Below, piece by piece: positions 26,859-34,297 of a DNA stretch of 64,000 bases. A program made the position numbers and the translations under genes. This DNA is from Micromonospora inositola (GTDB lineage Bacteria > Actinomycetota > Actinomycetes > Mycobacteriales > Micromonosporaceae), in NCBI RefSeq assembly GCF_900090285.1, contig NZ_LT607754.1, positions 248,001-312,000 of the forward strand, given 5' to 3'. How positions within the stretch are numbered: position 1 is the first letter of the stretch; every line of letters starts with the position of its first letter. A model generated the notes under the pieces. The model made no database searches. It saw only the letters and a program-made list of their open reading frames with translations, and was not told the DNA's origin.

Positions 26859-27410
26859 ATGCTCACCATTCGCCGGGAGGAGCCGGACGACGCCGAGGCG
26901 ATCGCCCGGGTGCACGTGCGGAGCTGGCAGGCCGGCTACGCCGGGTTCATGCCGGACGAGGTGCTGCGTCGGCTCAACCCGGCGGCCTGGGCGCAGCGCC
27001 GCCGGGACCTCGGCACCGCCGACCCGGAGCACCCGTTCACCACCCTGGTCAGCGAGGTCGACGGCGCGGTCACCGGCTTCGCCACCTTCGGGCCGTACCG
27101 GAACGACCAGGACCGGGCCGACCTCGACCCGGCGTACGGCGAGATCGTGACCATGTACGTGGAGCCGGCGCGTTGGGGCGGCGGGACCGGCCGGGCGCTG
27201 CTGGCCGCGGCCCGTGCCGGACTGGCCGAGCGGGGCTGGACCGAGTACCGGCTCTGGGTGCTGGCCGACAACGTCCGGGCCCGCAGCTTCTACGAGCGGG
27301 CCGGGCTGTCACCCGACGGGGCGGAGTCCGTCTACCCGGTGCCGCTCTCCGGCGGCCGCGAACCCGTCGGCCTGGTCGAGCTGCGGTACACCGCCCGGCT
27401 CGACGGCTGA
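26859..27410 (+). CDS. GNAT-family N-acetyltransferase
   Basis: The 183-residue protein starts [19 protein letters not shown] and has the acetyl-CoA loop [17 protein letters not shown] followed by [23 protein letters not shown], which complete a GNAT fold. The substrate is unknown. It is divergent from the YcaQ-type gene. Its last about 100 bases overlap, tail to tail, the end of the mannosyltransferase frame on the other strand. Confidence 0.9.
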   Translation: MLTIRREEPDDAEAIARVHVRSWQAGYAGFMPDEVLRRLNPAAWAQRRRDLGTADPEHPFTTLVSEVDGAVTGFATFGPYRNDQDRADLDPAYGEIVTMYVEPARWGGGTGRALLAAARAGLAERGWTEYRLWVLADNVRARSFYERAGLSPDGAESVYPVPLSGGREPVGLVELRYTARLDG

Positions 27411-28646
27411 CCCGGCCGGCCCCCGCTCACCGACGGAACCCGCCGGCCCCGGCTCCCGGGCCGGCCCGCCGTCGGCCGGCACGGCCCAGCGGCGGATCGG
27501 CAGGCCGAGCAGCAGCGCCAGGCTGATCCAGACGTAGGTGTTGCTGCCGAGGAAGCCGTCCACGCCGGTGAAGTCCTTCTCCCAGGCCCAGACGATCCGG
27601 CTGATCAGGAAGCCGTACCCGATGATCGCGGCGGCCAGCAGGACGCGGCGCCGGCGGCCGCGCGCGGGCGCGGCCATGGCGTTGTCCACCAACAGGATCA
27701 GTCCGGGGATCAGCCAGACCAGGTGGTGCACCCAGGTCACCGGGCTGACCAGGCACATCATCGCGCCGGTCAGCGCCAGGCCGGTGGCCTCGTCGCCGGC
27801 GGCCACCGCGGCCCGGGACCGCCAGGCCCAGACGGCGAGGGTGGCCAGCACCAGCGCCAGCCAGGCCACCGTGCTGGGGTGCTCCGGATCGAGCCGGGCC
27901 ACCACCCCGCGCAGCGACTGGTTGGAGACGAACGCCAGCTCCCCGACCCGGCCGGTGTTCCACAGCGCCGACGTCCAGAACTCCCGCGAGGCGTCCGGGA
28001 AGAGCGCCGCGGCGAGCAGGGTCGCCCCGGCGGCGGCGGCCATCGCGGTGAACGCGGCCCGCCAGCGCCGGGTGACCAGCAGGTAGACGATGAAGACGCC
28101 CGGAGTCAGCTTGATCGCGGTGGCCAGGCCGATGCCCACCCCGGCCCACCGGTTTCCGGCCGGCAGCAGTCGCAGCAGGTCCACCGCCACCAGGAAGAGC
28201 AGCAGCGTGTTGACCTGGCCGAAGTTGACCGTCTCGCGCATCGGCTCGAACGCGGCGGCCAGGCAGAGCGCCACCGCGAGGGCGAACCAGCGGGTCCAGC
28301 CGGCCCGGCGGGCGATCGGGTCGACCAGCCACCAGATCAGCACGGCGCTGGTCACCACGCTGGCGACCACGCTCACCGTGATCGCCGCCGGCCAGGGCAG
28401 GTACGCCATCGGCAGCATGACCAGCGCGGCGAACGGCGGATAGGTGAAGCCGTACTGGGTGCCGGCCTTGAGGAAGTCGTAGACCTCCCCGCCGTCGTGC
28501 ACCCAGAAGGTCAGCGCGCCGTAGTAGACCTTCAGGTCGAAGAAGCCGTGCCGCACGGCCGCGACGGAGAGGAAGGCGGCCACCGCGGCGGCGAGCACCA
28601 GCACCCCGACGACCTGCCCGTACGTCCGCCTGGCACCCTGCGCCAC
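27309..28646 (-). CDS. GT87-type (DUF2029) polyprenol-linked mannosyltransferase
   Basis: This 445-residue integral membrane protein uses GTG 28646 behind GGGAGG. The luminal loop after helix 1 has FFDLKVYYGALTFWVHDGG with the DLxVYY element of GT-C/GT87 enzymes such as mycobacterial lipomannan alpha-mannosyltransferases. About ten membrane helices follow, with TYPPFAALVMLPM, NFGQVNTLLL and SPVTWVHHLVW. It presumably adds mannose (or another sugar) from a polyprenyl phosphate donor outside the membrane. Its hydrophilic C-terminal tail (PAREPGPAG and on) extends antisense into the GNAT gene by 102 bases. Confidence 0.85.
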   Translation of the reverse strand: MAQGARRTYGQVVGVLVLAAAVAAFLSVAAVRHGFFDLKVYYGALTFWVHDGGEVYDFLKAGTQYGFTYPPFAALVMLPMAYLPWPAAITVSVVASVVTSAVLIWWLVDPIARRAGWTRWFALAVALCLAAAFEPMRETVNFGQVNTLLLFLVAVDLLRLLPAGNRWAGVGIGLATAIKLTPGVFIVYLLVTRRWRAAFTAMAAAAGATLLAAALFPDASREFWTSALWNTGRVGELAFVSNQSLRGVVARLDPEHPSTVAWLALVLATLAVWAWRSRAAVAAGDEATGLALTGAMMCLVSPVTWVHHLVWLIPGLILLVDNAMAAPARGRRRRVLLAAAIIGYGFLISRIVWAWEKDFTGVDGFLGSNTYVWISLALLLGLPIRRWAVPADGGPAREPGPAGSVGERGPAGSAVEPGGVPQLDQADGFAAAGERHRVDGLRPVG

Positions 28647-28681
28647 CGTCGCCTCCCTCGCCCTGCGTAGGCTCACGTCCC

Positions 28682-29263
28682 ATGGCTCTCGGGTACGTCC
28701 GCCCGGCGCGTCCCGAGGACGCCGGCGAGATCGCACGCATCCAGCTCGCGACCTGGCGGGTCGCGTACCGCCGGATCCTGCCCCGGCACGTGCTCGACAA
28801 CCTGGACGAGGCGTACCTCGCCCGGCGGTGGAGCGCGGCGGTGCAGGAGCCGCCCTCGGGCGCGCACCGCGTGCTGGTCGCCGTCGAACAGGCCGAGCAA
28901 TCGTATCTGGTGGGTTTCGCCGCATCGGGTCCGGCCGACGCGGAGGCACTCGCCCCGGGCGAGCCGGCCGACGCGCTCGCCGACGGCGTGGTGGCGGTGA
29001 CCGACCTGCTGATCGAGCCGCGTTGGGGCCGGCGCGGGCACGGCAGCCGGCTGCTCGCCGCCGCCGTGGACCTCTGGCGCGCCGACGGCTTCACCCGGGC
29101 GGTGGCCTGGGCGTTCGACGGGGACGAGGCGACCCGGAAGTTCCTCACCAGCACCGGCTGGGAGCCGGAAGGCGCGGCCCGGGCCCTCGATGTCGACGAC
29201 ATGCTGGTCCCCCAGCTCCGGCTGCACGTCGCCGTCCCCACCGAGCCGGTCCCGGAGGCCTGA
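28682..29263 (+). CDS. GNAT-family N-acetyltransferase
   Basis: A 193-residue acetyltransferase, divergent from the mannosyltransferase with a 35-base gap. GYVRPARPEDAGEIARIQLA begins the fold. DLLIEPRWGRRGHGSRLLAA is the acetyl-CoA binding turn, and WAFDGDEATRKFLTSTGWEPE ends it. It differs clearly from the GNAT gene at 26859 and is not a tandem duplicate. The substrate is unknown. Confidence 0.88.
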   Translation: MALGYVRPARPEDAGEIARIQLATWRVAYRRILPRHVLDNLDEAYLARRWSAAVQEPPSGAHRVLVAVEQAEQSYLVGFAASGPADAEALAPGEPADALADGVVAVTDLLIEPRWGRRGHGSRLLAAAVDLWRADGFTRAVAWAFDGDEATRKFLTSTGWEPEGAARALDVDDMLVPQLRLHVAVPTEPVPEA

Positions 29264-29342
29264 GCACGCGCCACGCGTCGTCCACCCCCCCGTACGCCAC
29301 AAGCAGGAGCACCAAGACCGCCACGGAGAGTGAGGAGACCAG

Positions 29343-29723
29343 ATGTTCAGGGACACGAAGGCGTTCAGCGGGTTCTCGGTGGACGACATCGACCACGCCG
29401 AGCGGTTCTACGCCGAGACGCTCGGCCTGCGGGTGTCGCGGGACGACGAGATGGGCGGGCTGCTGACGCTGCACATCGCCGGGGATCGGCCGGTCCTGGT
29501 CTATCCGAAGGCCGACCACGTGCCGGCCAGCTACACGGTGCTCAACTTCCCGGTGGCGGACGTCGACCGGGCGGTCGACGAGGTGACCTCGCGCGGGGTG
29601 CGGTTCGCCCGGTACGAGGGGATGCCCCAGGACGAGAAGGGGATCATGCGCGGCCACGGCCCGACCATCGCCTGGTTCACCGACCCGGCCGGCAACGTCA
29701 TGTCCGTGCTCGAACAGCGGTGA
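29343..29723 (+). CDS. VOC-family (glyoxalase/bleomycin-resistance fold) protein
   Basis: A 126-residue single-domain vicinal-oxygen-chelate protein. GAGGAGA precedes the [42 protein letters not shown] and [11 protein letters not shown]-type ending ([18 protein letters not shown]) form the paired beta-alpha-beta-beta-beta modules. It could bind a small metabolite or metal; no substrate is evident. It lies 79 bases after the GNAT gene in the same direction. Confidence 0.88.
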   Translation: MFRDTKAFSGFSVDDIDHAERFYAETLGLRVSRDDEMGGLLTLHIAGDRPVLVYPKADHVPASYTVLNFPVADVDRAVDEVTSRGVRFARYEGMPQDEKGIMRGHGPTIAWFTDPAGNVMSVLEQR

Positions 29724-29767
29724 ACCGTCGGCGGTTCCCGGGCGCGCGGCCGGGAACCGCCGACGGT
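29724..29767. terminator. Perfect 18-bp bidirectional hairpin
   Basis: ACCGTCGGCGGTTCCCGG (29724-29741) is exactly complementary to 29750-29767 around GCGCGCGG. It begins at the VOC stop and ends five bases before the convergent permease stop, so it should terminate both. Confidence 0.9.
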
Positions 29768-29771
29768 CGGG

Positions 29772-30665
29772 TCAGCCCTTGTCGGCGCCCTCGTTGGCGC
29801 CCCGGACGAAGTACCGCTGGAAGATCACGAAGAGCACCGCCACCGGGATGGTGGCCAGCAGCGCGGCACCCAGCTTCAGCGGATACTGCGTGCCCTTGCC
29901 GAGCGAGCCGCTGACCAGGTCGGCCAGGCCTCGGGGCAGGGTGAACAGGCCCGGGTCCTGGACCGCGACGAGGCTGTGCGGGAACTCGTTCCAGGAACCC
30001 TGGAACGACAGGATGGTCAGCGTGATCAGCGCCGGCTTCGCCATCGGCAGCACCACCGACCAGAAGGTGCGGAAGGTGCCGGCGCCGTCGATCCGGGCCG
30101 CCTCCTCGACGCTGACCGGGATCGACTCGAAGAACTGCTTCATGATGAAGACGCCGGCCGCGTCGGCGAGCAGCGGCACGATCAGCCCGGCGTAGCTGTC
30201 GTAGAGGCCGAGCTGGTTGAGCACCAGGAACTTCGGGATCAGCAGCACCACACCGGGCACCGCCATCACCGCGATGATCGCGGCGAACAGCCCGGCCCGG
30301 CCGCGGAACCGCAACCGCGCGAGGGCGTACCCGGCGAGCGAGTCGAAGAACACCCGGCCGAGCGTCACCAGCACCGTGACCAGCAGCGAGTTGCCCAGCC
30401 AGAGCGGGAAGGCGGTGCCCGCGAAGATCCGCTCGAAGCCGGCCAGCGACAGCGGGTCGGGCACCGGGGAGAGCGGGTTCGCGGCCGCGTCCGGCTCGGT
30501 CTTGAGCGAGTTGCCGATCTGGATGACGAACGGGTAGAGGAAGACCAGCCCGAAGAAGATCAGGACGGCGTACCCGACGAAACTGTTAACCAGGGTGCGC
30601 GGACCGCGGTCGGCGCGGCGCGCGGTGGCCGCCGGCGCCGGCGGCCGGTCTGTCAGCGCGGTCAT
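29772..30665 (-). CDS. Carbohydrate ABC transporter permease (MalG type)
   Basis: A 297-residue inner-membrane permease with six helices. The EAA loop that contacts the ATPase is VEEAARIDGAGTFRTFWSVV. ATG 30665 overlaps the upstream permease stop (ATGA). It pairs with the MalF-type protein. No ATPase gene follows; in actinomycetes such operons often share a general MsiK-like ATPase encoded elsewhere, and that is inferred here. Confidence 0.93.
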   Translation of the reverse strand: MTALTDRPPAPAATARRADRGPRTLVNSFVGYAVLIFFGLVFLYPFVIQIGNSLKTEPDAAANPLSPVPDPLSLAGFERIFAGTAFPLWLGNSLLVTVLVTLGRVFFDSLAGYALARLRFRGRAGLFAAIIAVMAVPGVVLLIPKFLVLNQLGLYDSYAGLIVPLLADAAGVFIMKQFFESIPVSVEEAARIDGAGTFRTFWSVVLPMAKPALITLTILSFQGSWNEFPHSLVAVQDPGLFTLPRGLADLVSGSLGKGTQYPLKLGAALLATIPVAVLFVIFQRYFVRGANEGADKG

Positions 30666-31786
30666 GTCTGCGACCCTTCCGGTACGCGTCGCCGCCACCG
30701 GCCGCGCCGGGGCCGGGGCTCGTCCCGGTCGGCCATGACCCGGCGCTGGACCAGGGTGAGCACGATGATGATCAGGAAGAGGACGAACGAGATCGCCGCC
30801 CCGGAGCCGTAGTCGAAGTCCCGGAACGCGGTCCGGTACGACAGGTACGCCGGGGTGAGCGTGGTCTTGGCCGGCTCCCCCTGGCTCATCACATACACCT
30901 GGTCGAAGACCTGCCAGGAGCCGATCAGGCCGAGGGTGAGCACCAGGAACGTGGTCGGCTTGATCAGCGGCAGGGTGACGTGCCGGAACCGCTGCCAGCG
31001 GGTGGCCCCGTCAAGGATGCTCGCCTCGTCCAGCGCCACCGGGACGTTCTGCAGCGCGGCGAGGAACATCAGCATGAAGGTGCCCGAGGTGGTCCACACC
31101 ACCAGGCTGATGATCGAGATCATCGCGACGCTGGGCCCGGCGAGCCAGTCCCACCAGGTCAGCCCGAACGGGCCGCCGGCGGTGAGCGCGGCGGGCGGGG
31201 AGTCCACGCCGACCGCGCCGAGCAGCAGGTGCAGCACGCCCCGCGAGTCGGCGAACCACTGCGGTCCGTCGATGCCGAAGAGGCGCAGCAGCGCGTTGAC
31301 CGCGCCGGAGTTGGCGAACATGAACAGGAAGACCACGCTGATCGCCACCGAGCTGGTGACCGAGGGGAAGTAGAAGGCGGTCCGGAAGAACCCCTTCCCT
31401 TTGAGCATCCGGTTGTTGACCACCAGGGCGAGCGCGAGGGCGAGCACCGTCTGCGTCGGCACCACGATCACCACGTAGTAGACGTTGTTCCGGATGCTGG
31501 TCATGAAGTCGCGGCGGGCCAGCCCGTCCTCGCTGAACAGCCGGGTGTAGTTCTCGCCGCCGACGAACGGCACCTTCCCGGTGAAGGGGCTGCCCTGCCC
31601 GTTCCAGTCGGTGAGGCTCACCCAGAGCGCCATCAGGATCGGCAACAGCAGGAACAGCCCGAGGATGACGATCACGGGCGCGACGAAGAGCCACCCGGCC
31701 ATGTTCTCGTTGCTCCGGATGCCGCGTCCCGGGCCGGGTGGGCCGGCCTGCGCGATGGCCGCCCCGGCGAGTGCTTCGGTTGCCAT
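30662..31786 (-). CDS. Carbohydrate ABC transporter permease (MalF type)
   Basis: The 374-residue permease has helices from WLFVAPVIVILGLFLLLPIL onward and the EAA loop LDEASILDGATRWQRFRHVT. GGGAGGGG lies before ATG 31786. A periplasmic-side segment around ALLRLFGIDGPQWF is larger than in its partner. It is the second gene of the transport operon after the binding protein, separated from it by a hairpin. Confidence 0.93.
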   Translation of the reverse strand: MATEALAGAAIAQAGPPGPGRGIRSNENMAGWLFVAPVIVILGLFLLLPILMALWVSLTDWNGQGSPFTGKVPFVGGENYTRLFSEDGLARRDFMTSIRNNVYYVVIVVPTQTVLALALALVVNNRMLKGKGFFRTAFYFPSVTSSVAISVVFLFMFANSGAVNALLRLFGIDGPQWFADSRGVLHLLLGAVGVDSPPAALTAGGPFGLTWWDWLAGPSVAMISIISLVVWTTSGTFMLMFLAALQNVPVALDEASILDGATRWQRFRHVTLPLIKPTTFLVLTLGLIGSWQVFDQVYVMSQGEPAKTTLTPAYLSYRTAFRDFDYGSGAAISFVLFLIIIVLTLVQRRVMADRDEPRPRRGRWRRRVPEGSQT

Positions 31787-31814
31787 CTCCCCTCCCTTGG
31801 TGAGTGGGAGCCGG

Positions 31815-31846
31815 CCGGAGGGCCCGGTGCGGGCCGGGCCCTCCGG
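31815..31846 (-). terminator. Intra-operon hairpin after the binding-protein gene
   Basis: CCGGAGGGCCCGG and CCGGGCCCTCCGG form a perfect 13-bp stem with a TGCGGG loop, immediately downstream of the binding-protein stop. Such hairpins commonly lower permease expression relative to the binding protein by partial termination or mRNA protection. Confidence 0.8.
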
Positions 31847-31852
31847 TCCCGC

Positions 31853-33100
31853 TCAGCCGCCGAGCGCCGCCTTGGCGTTCTTGTCGAAGTTCTCCAGGGT
31901 CTTCTTCGGGTCGCCGTTGGTCAGACCCTGCAGGCCGGTGTCCAGGTCACCGAGGACGCTGTCCATCTTCGGGGCGTTCACCGGGCCCTGGGCGTACGCG
32001 GCGCCGTCGATGAACGGCTTGTCGGCCGGGAAGGCGCCGGTGTACTGGTCGCGGACGGACTGCCGGGAGGGCATCACGCCGAACGCCTTGGCGAAGGCCA
32101 TCTGCTGCTCGCCGGCGGTCATCGCCTCGACGAACTTGATCGCCTGGTCCTTGTACTTCGACTTCGCCGCGATCCCCCAGCAGTTGGTGAAGGAGAGCGT
32201 GCCCTGCCCCTTCGGGCCGGCGGGCAGCGGGACGACCTTGTACTTCACGTTCGGGAAGTCGTTCTGCAGGGCGCCCTTGATCCAGTTGCCCTCGATGGTC
32301 ATCACGGCCTTGCCCTTGCCGAACGCCTCACCGGACCAGCCGGCGTCGAGCTGCTTGGGGTACTTCGCGTACCCGCTGGTGAGCAGGGTCTTGACGTACT
32401 GCAGGGCGGCCAGGTTCTCCGGGGTGTCCGCGGTGGGCTGCTTGCCGTCCTTGCTGATCAGCCAGCCGCCGTTCTGCACCAGGAACGCGCCGATCCGGTC
32501 CCGGGTGTCACCGAGCGCGAGCGGCACCAGACCCTTGGCCTTGATCTTCTGGCTGGTGGCGGTGAGCTGGTCCCAGGTGGTCGGCACGTCGGCGTCGGTC
32601 AGCCCGGCCTTCGTCCAGAGGTCGGTGTTGATCTGCAGGGCGAGGGTGGAGAAGTCCTTGGGCGCGCAGTAGAACTTGCCGTCGTAGCTGAACGCGGTGC
32701 GCAGGCTCTCGTAGAAGTCGTCCGGCTTGCTGATCTTGTCGGCGTACGGCTCCAGGGCGCCGACGCTCGCGTAGTCGGCGAACCGGCTGGCGTCGACGTA
32801 GAACACGTCCGGCGGGCTGCCGCCGGCGAGGGCCTGGCCGAGCTGCTGGACGAGGTCCTGGGCGGGGGTGACGGTGGCCTGGTTGCCCGAGGACGACGCC
32901 CACTTCGCGGCGGCGTCCTGGACGGCCTTGGTCTCCGCCTCGCCCGAGGAGCCGATCAGGATCTGCAGGTTCGCCGGGCCGCTGGACTGCTTCGCGTCGC
33001 TGGAGGAGTCGTCGAAGCCGCTGCCGCACGCGGCGGAGCCGAACAGGGCGACGGCGGCGAGGCCGGCCACCGCCGCCCGGGTGAGGGATCGAGATGCCAT
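31853..33100 (-). CDS. Extracellular sugar-binding lipoprotein of ABC transporter
   Basis: ATG 33100 behind AGGAGAAG gives a 415-residue family-1 solute-binding protein. The signal ends in the lipobox LFGSAACG, so Cys is acylated and the protein is membrane-anchored outside. An SSSDAKQSSG linker precedes the binding fold (LQILIGSSGEAETKAVQDAA, VFYVDASRFADYAS, GNWIKGALQNDFPN, FVEAMTAGEQQMAFAKAFG). It captures the sugar for the two permeases. The sugar is not readable from sequence; the neighbouring glycosidase suggests an oligosaccharide. Confidence 0.93.
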   Translation of the reverse strand: MASRSLTRAAVAGLAAVALFGSAACGSGFDDSSSDAKQSSGPANLQILIGSSGEAETKAVQDAAAKWASSSGNQATVTPAQDLVQQLGQALAGGSPPDVFYVDASRFADYASVGALEPYADKISKPDDFYESLRTAFSYDGKFYCAPKDFSTLALQINTDLWTKAGLTDADVPTTWDQLTATSQKIKAKGLVPLALGDTRDRIGAFLVQNGGWLISKDGKQPTADTPENLAALQYVKTLLTSGYAKYPKQLDAGWSGEAFGKGKAVMTIEGNWIKGALQNDFPNVKYKVVPLPAGPKGQGTLSFTNCWGIAAKSKYKDQAIKFVEAMTAGEQQMAFAKAFGVMPSRQSVRDQYTGAFPADKPFIDGAAYAQGPVNAPKMDSVLGDLDTGLQGLTNGDPKKTLENFDKNAKAALGG

Positions 33101-33129
33101 CTTCTTCTCCTGGTGGGGGAAACGGGGGA

Positions 33130-34119
33130 TCACGCGGTGTGCCGCAGCACCAGCGCGGGCTGGAGCAGCACCTGGGGGTCGGTGGGGTGGCCGTCGAGCA
33201 CGCCGGTGAGCAGCTCGACGCAGCGGGCCGCGGCGACCGCGAGCGGTTGGCTGACGCTGGTCAACCCGACCGCCGCCGCGACCGGGGTGTCGTCGAATCC
33301 GATGACGGCGGTCTCCGCGGCCACGGCCCGGACCGCCTGGAGCGCGCCGAGGGCGAGGGAGTCGCTGGCGCAGACCACGCCGGTCGGCGGCTCGGGGGTC
33401 GCCAGCAGCTCGCGCATCGACCGCTCGCCGTCCGCGACGCCGTCCTCGGTCTCCCGGTGCAGGCCGTCCGGGTCGAGGCCGGCCGCGGTGAGGGTGGTAC
33501 GCCAGCCGGCGCGCCGGTCGTCGCCGACTCCGGAGCCCTCCGGCCAGCCGAGGAAGGCGATCCGGCGGTGGCCGTTCGCCAGCAGCCGCGAGGTGGCCTG
33601 GGCGGTGCCGGCGGCGCCGTCGACGTCGACCCAGGGGTGGGACTCGGGGGCGTCCCAGGGCCGGCCGAAGGTCACGAAGGGCACGCTCCGGTCGGCCAGC
33701 CAGGCCGTCCGGGGATCGCCGTGGTCGGTGCCGGTCAGCACGAAGCCGTCCAGCTCGTACGCGCCGAGCAGGTCGTCGTAGGTGGCGATCTCCTGGCCGT
33801 CGTCGGTGGCGGTGTAGAGCATGACCCGGTAGCCGGCGGCGTCGGCGGTCTCGGTGAGGCCGTGCAGGAACCGGTCGAGCACCGAGCCGTTGATGCCGTC
33901 CCGGGTCGGTTCGATGCGGGCGGCGATCAGCCGCGAGCGGCCGGTCCGCATCTGCCGGGCGGCCTGGTTGGCCCGGTAGCCGAGCGTCGCGATCGCCTCC
34001 TGCACCCGCTGCCGGGTCTCCTCGCGGACGATGTGCGGCGCGTTGAGCACGTTGGAGACGGTCTGCCGGCTGACCCGGGCGTGCCGGGCCACCGTCGCGA
34101 TCGTCACCTTGTCAGCCAC
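33130..34119 (-). CDS. LacI-family transcriptional regulator
   Basis: The 329-residue regulator has the LacI headpiece TIATVARHARVSRQTVSNVL and a periplasmic-binding-like sensor domain. Its gene is first in the minus-strand order lacI - binding protein - two permeases (30 bases to the next gene), and divergent from the glycosidase gene. It most likely represses both directions until a sugar ligand binds, acting at the paired sites at 34138-34179. Autoregulation is implied by position. Confidence 0.9.
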   Translation of the reverse strand: MADKVTIATVARHARVSRQTVSNVLNAPHIVREETRQRVQEAIATLGYRANQAARQMRTGRSRLIAARIEPTRDGINGSVLDRFLHGLTETADAAGYRVMLYTATDDGQEIATYDDLLGAYELDGFVLTGTDHGDPRTAWLADRSVPFVTFGRPWDAPESHPWVDVDGAAGTAQATSRLLANGHRRIAFLGWPEGSGVGDDRRAGWRTTLTAAGLDPDGLHRETEDGVADGERSMRELLATPEPPTGVVCASDSLALGALQAVRAVAAETAVIGFDDTPVAAAVGLTSVSQPLAVAAARCVELLTGVLDGHPTDPQVLLQPALVLRHTA

Positions 34120-34137
34120 TAAATCCCTCTCGCCGTC

Positions 34138-34179
34138 TTGAACGATCCAACTCCCTTACGGCAGGATTAGATCGTTCAA
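34138..34179. promoter_or_regulatory. Pair of LacI-type operators in the divergent promoter
   Basis: TTGAACGATCCAA (34138-34150) and TTAGATCGTTCAA (34167-34179) are the same 13-base imperfect palindrome in opposite orientations, 29 bases centre to centre. They lie just upstream of lacI and about 120 bases before the glycosidase start. The CG-centred TTGaa...CAA form fits LacI-family sites. Binding by the neighbouring regulator is inferred. Confidence 0.7.
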
Positions 34180-34297
34180 AGTTTCTGGAATGTTTCGCAC
34201 TTTGCACCGGCCGGGACGATCTGTCAAGACATCCGTGCCCACCCGGGACGACCCGGTCGCGACACCCCGTACCACCGATCAGCACCTGGAGTTCCCC

